64,000 bases of DNA from Perognathus longimembris pacificus (taxonomy: Eukaryota > Chordata > Mammalia > Rodentia > Heteromyidae), in NCBI RefSeq assembly GCF_023159225.1, contig NC_063188.1, positions 31,679,626 through 31,743,625 of the forward strand. The letters are read 5' to 3'. Below are positions 56,829 to 64,000 of this stretch, one piece after another; the first letter of the stretch is position 1, and every line of letters begins with the position of its first letter. The notes beneath the pieces were generated by a model. It saw nothing but the letters and a program-made list of their open reading frames with translations. It was not told where the DNA came from and made no database searches. The position numbers were made by a program, and so were the translations under genes.

Positions 56829-58172
56829 CTATAATCCTTCTGTAGGTACAGATGTTATATCACAGATCACCTAATGTATGCATATGATATAACAGTCTAG
56901 TAGAGAAGCTCTAAAAATATATGTTAAACTTCAATCAGGTCACATAACTGAAGCTCTCTCTATGTGAATGTCTAGGTAACTGTCCTGAAAATCCTCACTA
57001 CCCACTAACTGCCTCTTCTGCTTTGAAATACATACTTCAAAATTCACTGAATGGTACATGTACTACCCAAAGTCATTGGATGCCAATAATTGAATGCCCA
57101 TGGTGGAACAATATACTAAACATGTGATATTAATATAATATTCCTGCTAGTTGTCCTACAGTAGGCTGTGATAATTGAAAGCAGGGAACACAGCCCTGAA
57201 ACATTTTATTTAATACCTAATAGATGCCAGGCACTTTGTAGGCTCTTTCATATAGTATATCTTACTTTCTCCTATTGCAAATATATTTTTATAAGAAAAG
57301 AAAATATGGTACTCACATTTTTCTTTAAAAATCCGGTTTCAAAATAAAGCAAAAGGTCATGAGTTGGCACAAACTCTGGGACTGGCATTCATGACTGGCC
57401 CTGTTTCCCAGCCACAGACATATATTTTACAAGGGGGTTCTGAGTTTGGGCTACTTTCTTTGCCTGTGACACCATGTTCTCCTTGAATGGCTGCTGGGAA
57501 ACTGATTGCTACTGCTGTTACTCTTCTCTGTGATACCAAGCTAATGCTGGCAGCCTGAAGGAAACCTGAAACCTGCAGCACTGTGGTCTACAGCCCAGAC
57601 ATATACATGCAACTACATGTTCAGGGTGAACCAGAAAGCTAACAATCTCATGGATCAGCCAGACTGTGTGCCAACCAACGAAAGTCATGGAACAGAGATA
57701 GTGGTAGGGAGCCTCAACTAGACTCATATCTTCAATGGAAGTAGATGGATCATGCTAGTCCTTAAAGGGAAATGAATACAACCACTTTGGTGGCAAGGAA
57801 CTGAATCATGTAGTAGATGGTCTCCAGGACAGTTTTTCTGCCAGAGAAATGTGGCAAATGTAGTTCAAGATTGTTTGTACCTCTTTAATTTGTGTAGTAG
57901 CCTTACCCGTTCTCTAGAGATATGCCAACTTAATGTGGCCTCTTTTTTGTCACATTTGCACCACTGTTTGCTGTCTATGGAATGAGGGATCCTATGCCAG
58001 TAACATATGGTGGAAGCCAAGAAAAATGAGCAGTTTTCCAACTTACTCCACTGACAACCTCATAGCATATGGTTATAACCTTATGTACCACTAGAAATTT
58101 CAAGATGTACTTTTTGTATAGTGTAGTATGAGGCTGAGAGCTGGAGCAGGAGTCAGAAGAATAGAATGACCT
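56828..58172. other. unassigned sequence
   Basis: About 1.3 kb without a recognised repeat. Minus-strand frames at 57357-57581 and 57518-57727 have no known domains. GC is somewhat higher at 57.36-57.72 kb. Confidence 0.4.
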
Positions 58173-58174
58173 TT

Positions 58175-58770
58175 TTAAAACAGTACTATGGTTTTGAACT
58201 CAGAGCCTTATACTTGCTAGGTAGGCACTATAATATTGAGCCACACCTCAAACCCTTTGTTGTGCTGGTTATTTTTCTTCCATCAGTCATGGGGCTTGAA
58301 CTCAGGACCTGAGTGCTGTCCCTGAGCTTTTGTGCTCTACCTATCCACAGCTCCATTTCTGGTTTTCTGTGGTTAATTGGACATAAAAGTCTCACAGACT
58401 TTCCTGGCCAGGCTGATTTCAAACCATGATCTTCAGATCTTAGCCTCCTGAGTTGCTAGGATTACAGGGATGTGAGATAAGGTCTCACTTACTGCCTGGT
58501 CATGTCCCTGGACCTGGATCCTTCTATAATAAACTTCCTGCAGTAGCTGAGATAATAGACATCAGCCACTGCCATTGAGATGAAATATTGTGGACTTTGA
58601 ATGACTGGACTGGAACCAATGTCCTTCCAAAAGCTTCAGACACAGGTAGGATCACACTCAGCTATTCATTAAGAAGAGATCTTGTTTATTTGCCCAGGCC
58701 AGTATCAAAACCCACAATTTTCTCCAATCTAGACCTACTCAGTAGCTAGTACTATACATGTGGGTTACTG
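58175..58770 (-). mobile_element. 7SL-dimer + tRNA-tail SINE, split by a 7SL-Geo SINE
   Basis: Outer element: tRNA tail at 58190-58260 ('tttgaactcagagccttata', 'ttgagccacacctcaaaccc'), continuing after the inner SINE with 'gataaggtctcacttactgc', 'gtagctgagataatagacat' and 'ttgcccaggccagtatcaaa'. The split is at 58271/58471. Confidence 0.6.
58272..58470 (-). mobile_element. 7SL/B1-like + Geo composite SINE, nested
   Basis: 'ggggcttgaactcaggacct', 'gtgctctacctatccacagc', 'ggttaattggacataaaagt' and 'gttgctaggattacagggat'. Complete minus-strand copy, less diverged than its host. Confidence 0.85.
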
Positions 58771-58774
58771 AAAA

Positions 58775-59400
58775 TCAGGTAGAGATGACTATTAATGGTC
58801 AATGTGATTGTACCTTACACGTGAAGTACATTCACTCTACCAGGTGACAGAATACCTGAATTTATCCCTCCTATGTGCTTGTAACATTGTTCCTTTTGAT
58901 ACCTCTCTCCCCATCAGCTTAATCTCATCACACTCAGGTAACCAATATTCTACTCTAATAGTCGAACAGCTAATTTAAGAAATAATGAAGGCAGAGGAAA
59001 GTGCCATATTTAGCACCACTTCCAGAGGTCACTGGAGGAGACTAAGACATCAAGCGCTTGATATACACGAGCAATATGTACCCCAAAGGTAGGAGGAAGC
59101 TGACCAATGAAGAAATCTCAGCACATTTGGCCTATTTCACAATTCTACACAGAGCCAAATCTGTTTAAATCTATTTGGGGTATTCATTTTTTGTAGATGA
59201 ATGTTAGAAGCAAACTGATTGCTCAGAGGAGTCCTTTATAGGATTATTTTCAGTAAGTTGGAGAAATTTCTTCCAGATACCTGTCAGTAGCATCTGTCAA
59301 TGGCTGTTGCTACCCTTGCAATGATTATGTGTTATTGAATCATCAGATACATGTTGTTGCCATATTGGGTTACAGATATATTTTTAATTTTTTAATAATT
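58775..59400. other. unassigned sequence
   Basis: No gene or repeat recognised. Confidence 0.4.
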
Positions 59401-59404
59401 ATTA

Positions 59405-59600
59405 TAGCTAGTAGTTACTGGACACTTTCACCTTTATAAATCTTTGAACCTTATAATAACCACATAAGATAGTCACTGTTACCATTAGCCTAATTGTATA
59501 TAAGAAAGAAAAAACCCTCAAAGAAAGTAAGCAGCTTACTTAGTCATATAATAAGGGGTAAATCTGGGAAATATATTCAGGACTCATTCATGTGATTGCT
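59405..59600 (-). repeat. MIR element
   Basis: 'actggacactttcaccttta', 'gaaccttataataaccacat' and 'agtaagcagcttacttagtc' are the MIR reverse complement in order (gcactttacatacatta..., cctcacaacaacc, gtaagtaacttgcccaa). Confidence 0.65.
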
Positions 59601-59601
59601 T

Positions 59602-60662
59602 ACATCTACACACACTGCTTGCTTTCTGTTCAGGTGCTGATCAAAAATCCTTTCCATAGGAGCTTCTAACATTCTGTAAATAAAGAGAAGACCTTGACTG
59701 TATTAAGTAGGCTCTTCACAGAGACAAGGTTCTTATCTCTCTCTTCTTGTTCTTGAACTCGTATAACAGTCTCTTTCCTGGAAATCTTCAATGCTTATAT
59801 TGATTTAGAGCCAAAGATCTCAAATGTCTTCTTGGGAAGCATGAGTGGTAGGATAACAGAAGAAATCATGATTAAACTCAATCATTACACTTTCTGATAT
59901 TACCTAGGGTGGCTGATCAAGCCTCTCATCCCAAAGACTATTGCCTACAAGTTGCCTTAAAAGAACTTGGTGTCTGCAAAATCCAACTGACATTCCTTTT
60001 GTGAAAAGATGAAATCCTGGACCCTTTGGTGATTCAGAACAGGCTTTCACAGCAAAGTAGGAAAAGTTACTTCATTCCCAAATGATTGAATTAAGTATAT
60101 TTGCCTTACAATTGGAATTTTCTTTTCATTTTTTTTCAAAATAAACAACCTCACAATGTTTTTTTCTAGTCTTCTTAATACTATAACAGAAAAAGGAGAC
60201 ATTTGACACAAACACTTTTGAGAGAAGAACTTACAGCATTTATTAGATTTCCTTTTGTTTTCTTAGTTAATACAAATAAACAATTCCCTCCTCTTCTAAA
60301 GGAAAAAAGTATCTGGGGCCAATTTGGTTAGATTCTTTCTTTCTCTCACCCAACCTGGAGCCCAACATCTCGCATCCCATAATTTCATTGTCTCCAAAAG
60401 ATCTACTTTCCTTAAGGGACACTTTTTTCCTTTACTTTCAGCAAGAAATTTCAGAGAAAGTAAAGATTTCAGGTTCCCCAGTTCTTATTTATCTGGAAAT
60501 GGCTCCACTGTCTATACTTCCTTCTATCCTTGTCAATGTACTCAAGTTTTACACATGTCTTCCCTCCCCTCAAGAACCATAACCCACACCAGTCCCTAGG
60601 CACCATGTGACCATTGCATACTCAAGAGATCAGAAGACATAATCTATATTTTTCCCATCCTT
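59602..60662. other. unassigned sequence
   Basis: Overlapping frames at 60324-60599 lack known domains. No repeats are recognised. Confidence 0.4.
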
Positions 60663-60664
60663 TG

Positions 60665-60890
60665 TAAAAAAAATTATTTATTTATTGTCAAAGTGATGTA
60701 TAGAGGGGTTATAGTTTCATACGTAAAGCAGTGAGTACATTTCTTATCCAACTTCTTACCTCCTCCCTCATTTTTCTCCAACACTCCCAGATCTCTCCCC
60801 ACCATGAGTTTACAGTTGGTTTACAGCATATAGTTTTGTAAGTATCACTGTTGCATTGGTTTGCCTTTTACTCTTTGTCCTTTCTTTAGA
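60665..60890 (-). mobile_element. L1 3'-UTR stub
   Basis: 'attgtcaaagtgatgtatag', 'aggggttatagtttcatacg', 'gcagtgagtacatttcttat' and 'gtaagtatcactgttgcatt'. Close in sequence to the 50.7-kb copy. About 225 bp, minus strand. Confidence 0.82.
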
Positions 60891-63800
60891 AGGTAGTTTC
60901 TTGACTTTTTCCCCCGGTAAGTAAAAAAATCAGTGATTTCCTTTACTTAACTTCCTGGGCTTCCTTCAGTTAGCTCTCCCCCTTTTAACTCTGATAAAGG
61001 GCTTCTGTCAGTTGAAAAACCTCTCATATATTCATCTAAAACAGAAGAAAGAAAAATAAGTAAGTCAGACTCCTGTGACTAGTTGTCTGTAATCCAAATT
61101 CTGTGGTAGTAAAAGGACCTTTTCTGGAAAACAACTGAGTCAAGCCAGAGTTGCCAGTCAGCATTGGCCAAGTGGACAGCTTCCTCCTGAGGTCTAATAA
61201 CCGCTCCTCTTTTCTTACTCCCTGAGTCATGACATTGGATCCCTTTTTTTTCTTAATGAAAGAAAGAAAAGGCCTATGAGGCATATTGGTGGTTGTTTTC
61301 CCAGGGAAGCAAGTTAATCTGAGCAGGTATAGCCAAAGAGAGTGACAGAGAGTTCTGAGGGCCTCAAGGCCATGGGCCTGAAAGGGATGGATGTAAAAAC
61401 ACCTTTTAGCAAAAGGAAAATCTCAGAGCAGAAAGGCTGCTCACAGATTAACAGTGGCTATGCTGCAAACTTTCTTCTGTCTCTTTGGTTTTAGACATAG
61501 GCTAAACCTAAATTCTCTTGTCCTCTTTAGCTAATGCTCCCCCCTACTGAGTTTAGGTAATTTTCTAGGCCTTTTCAGGAGTGGTAATATATTCTATGAT
61601 GTACATTCTATTTCTGTAATAAATAAAAAAATATCCCCCCAAGGAATGGTAATGTGCAACCAAGTAAACCTTTAACTGGGTTCTGACAGCTGCAGGATAA
61701 GAACATATTTCCAAGCCACCATTAGTCAGTGTCCCCTTGTGGCTCTAGAATGTTCCTTCAAATAACAAAATATGCCAATTGGACAAACCAAAGGAGCTAA
61801 TCTGGATTCGAACAGTTTGGAACAGATACAAGCATTTTTTTAGCTATTTTTATCACTAATGACCTAACATTTTCCCATGAATGCTTGTTAGGATGGAGGG
61901 TAAAAAGAAAAGAGAAAAGAGTGAGATAGGGTTAGCACTCCACAAAACATCTATCTCGACAAGAATTGGCAATTAAGTTCCCAGTAGTCTGAAGAACAGA
62001 TAAGACTGGTTAATTGGATAAACTTGGGTCAAACAACAAATTATCAGGAGCATTCTGAAAAGATGAATAAGTAGTCTAACCAAAGACTACCTTTTAAGGT
62101 ATGACTTATTCTGCAATTATCCAATTCTTTGAAGGGGGGCAGGAATAACCCCTGGATGCAATGATTGCAATAATGATCAACTAACACTTATGTAGCCTCT
62201 GTTTTATATGGGTAGTAAGATAGTAAATTATGAGCTCACAGCTTGTGGTAGAATTTTAATCACAATCCAAGGCAGTCCCTATTGCCTATTCACCTATTGC
62301 CCCTATTCACCCAGAAATAATTCCAGTGGATGGTCTTACCCTTACCCTTCCCACTCACAGAGGTTGCTCTTCTGGGCAACCATCCACAAGCTGTGCTCTG
62401 CAGCTGTGGCCTGTGAATACCTTCCAGGATACAAGCTCCCAGGGGCTAGGAGTCAAAGGGAAAGAGCAACCACCTGCGTGTTCTGTTGTGTCTGATTAAT
62501 TTCAAACCAATATTCCAGCACTTCAGATGTTTCTGGACAGCTCTCCAACATCCTGCAATTAGCCTAAAAGGATGTGCTCAATTCAGGAAGATGGAATAAG
62601 AGTGAGTGTGAGCTGAAAGGTGAAGAAGTAAAACCATAGCATGCACTTTGAGATCACCACAGATCAAATGCCTTGTGTAACAGATGAAAAAAAACTGAGG
62701 TTCAGGAAGGGGTCGTGGTTTGTCTTATGTCAGAATGAGTCAGTAGCACAAACAAGGCCTCCATGTCTCAATTCCCAACTCAGTACTCTTTCCGCTATAT
62801 TAATCAAGCATCTCAACCACTTGGAAGAAGTTTGCTGAAAGCTACTGATGAAGGAAATAGTGAGTGGTTCCAAGGCAGGGAAGTTCACCATGCAGCCAAA
62901 ATGTTACAGACAAGGGTCAGTCACATGCTTTCTGTTTATAGTCTTTCCACTGGGCTGTGTATGTCTGGGAACAACAGGCTGAGGAAAAATTAATTTGACC
63001 CTGTGCCTGGTCTACATTGTACAGTAAAGAGATAGTCACTTTTCCAATCTGACTTATGGGATGCTTAGAAGAGTCTCCTGCCCAGATGATCTTCCCCATC
63101 AGCCTGCTGTTTCAGGCAAGCATTGCTATTCTAGGAGGCTGATTTCAAATGGACCATGGAAAGAAAAGACTGTACACACTTTCTAGAAACTCAAATTTCA
63201 TTCATTATGTATGTTTTGAATTTCAGTGGTTCTATCCATCTATATAAATAAAGTACCAAATGATATAAGCCAGGGACCTGACCTGGTCATCAAATGCTAG
63301 GATTTCTTTAAAAGACTCTTGCTTGGGAGAGTAAAGTAAGAAAACAGCCCAGAGATTGAAAGGGGACCTAATAATCGAAGCTGGCTCATGCTACAAACTG
63401 CAAGAAGCTCCATCATGTGCTCATTTTAATCCTAATCCCTGCAATCTGGAGATCTCACTGGCCATGCCCTTGCACTCACCAACACAAGAAGTCCTTCCCT
63501 GCTCCTTCATCTGGATCCACAGTGATCACCCATTCACCAATGCTCCTCATGCCAACAAAGCGCTCTCTCTCTCTCTCTCTCGCTTGCTCTCTCTCTCTCT
63601 CTCTGTCTCACTCTCTCATAAAATACATAATCTCAGGCTCCTTGGTTTACAAATAGATAGCTAATGGCTTAGAAAAATAAAGTAAAATGCAGTCATTAAA
63701 GCAATAGAAGTCATTGTTAAGTCAAACAGGAACCCCAGCATTTTTTTCTATTTCAAAGCCCTGTCCTCCTTCTTCCTCTACACTTTATTCCCCCAAATGT

Positions 63801-64000
63801 CCTCCTCCACAGAGCACAGTTTCATTGATTCCACAATCTAAGCATTTGCTTCTTTTTCAGCTTCCCTTGTGATGATTCACTAGGTACACAAGCATGTTGG
63901 AGGCTTTGAAAACTAAGTTGTTTGACCCAAAGTTTCTAAAAGGTAATTAAAAATACAAAGGACTCATACATCAATTGGGCACTTAGTAAGCCTATGTGAA
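60891..64000. other. longest repeat-poor stretch
   Basis: About 3.1 kb with no recognisable SINE, LINE, LTR or MIR; only the CT repeat below. Short frames (62208-62495, 62763-62993, 63356-63664) show no known domain and no codon-like pattern that I can defend. The low repeat density could mean a conserved or regulatory segment near a gene. Confidence 0.45.
63562..63617 (+). repeat. (CT)n microsatellite
   Basis: Interrupted CT array (CTCTCT..., CGCTTG, CTCTCT..., GTCTCACTCTCTC). It gives rise to the Ser/Leu-rich frames around it. Confidence 0.95.

Overview
The window reads as nuclear DNA of a rodent, most likely a geomyoid (kangaroo rat, pocket mouse or pocket gopher). The main evidence is a dimeric SINE present in at least eight copies. 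Its left half is a tRNA-Ala/ID-like unit with pol III boxes A and B. Its right half ('Geo'-type) begins GGCCAGAAGTGGCGCTGTGG. From memory this matches the IDL-Geo SINE described from Geomyoidea. MIR, L2, MaLR-type LTRs, ancient L1M and B1/7SL-derived SINEs are normal mammalian background. There is no bacterial-style gene organisation, and I found no convincing host protein-coding exon or classical RNA gene. Most open reading frames are chance or lie inside repeats; those that clearly encode something are broken tails of L1 ORF2. The window is best described as intergenic or deep intronic.

Layout. 1-13.2 kb: mostly old unique sequence with a few SINEs, an L1 stub, a polypurine tract (5.58-5.69 kb), an IDL-Geo SINE (7.54-7.77 kb) and a MaLR-like LTR holding a perfect 30-bp palindrome (9.78 kb). 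13.3-17.4 kb: a young L1 tail inserted inside a SINE, followed by about 2.5 kb of ancient antisense L1M carrying later SINEs. 17.6-29.9 kb: old L1 tails, MaLR, hAT-like, MIR and an ancient L1 split by a younger one, with several IDL-Geo copies. 29.9-31.85 kb: repeat-poor. 31.85-35.5 kb: L1 stub, a very young IDL-Geo and a 1.8-kb L1 3' end with a 16-bp target-site duplication (TSD). 35.5-49.4 kb: old repeats, L2, (TA)n, nested SINEs and a mosaic of L1M pieces. 49.4-56.8 kb: two further L1 insertions, the second (54.35-56.52 kb) a textbook 5'-inverted ('twin-primed') L1 with a perfect 15-bp TSD; next to it a SINE ends in a 58-bp Z-DNA-prone repeat. 56.8-64 kb: mostly unassigned, with a nested SINE, one MIR and one L1 stub; the last 3.1 kb is the longest stretch without a recognised interspersed repeat.

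How it fits together. This is a layered record of retrotransposition, not a gene system. Old L1M, MIR, L2 and MaLR were overlain by a 7SL-dimer/tRNA composite SINE, then by 7SL-Geo SINEs, then by IDL-Geo SINEs and young L1s. Exact TSDs date several nestings relative to one another. Eight of ten young L1 pieces lie on the minus strand. I saw no evidence for a novel multi-gene system.
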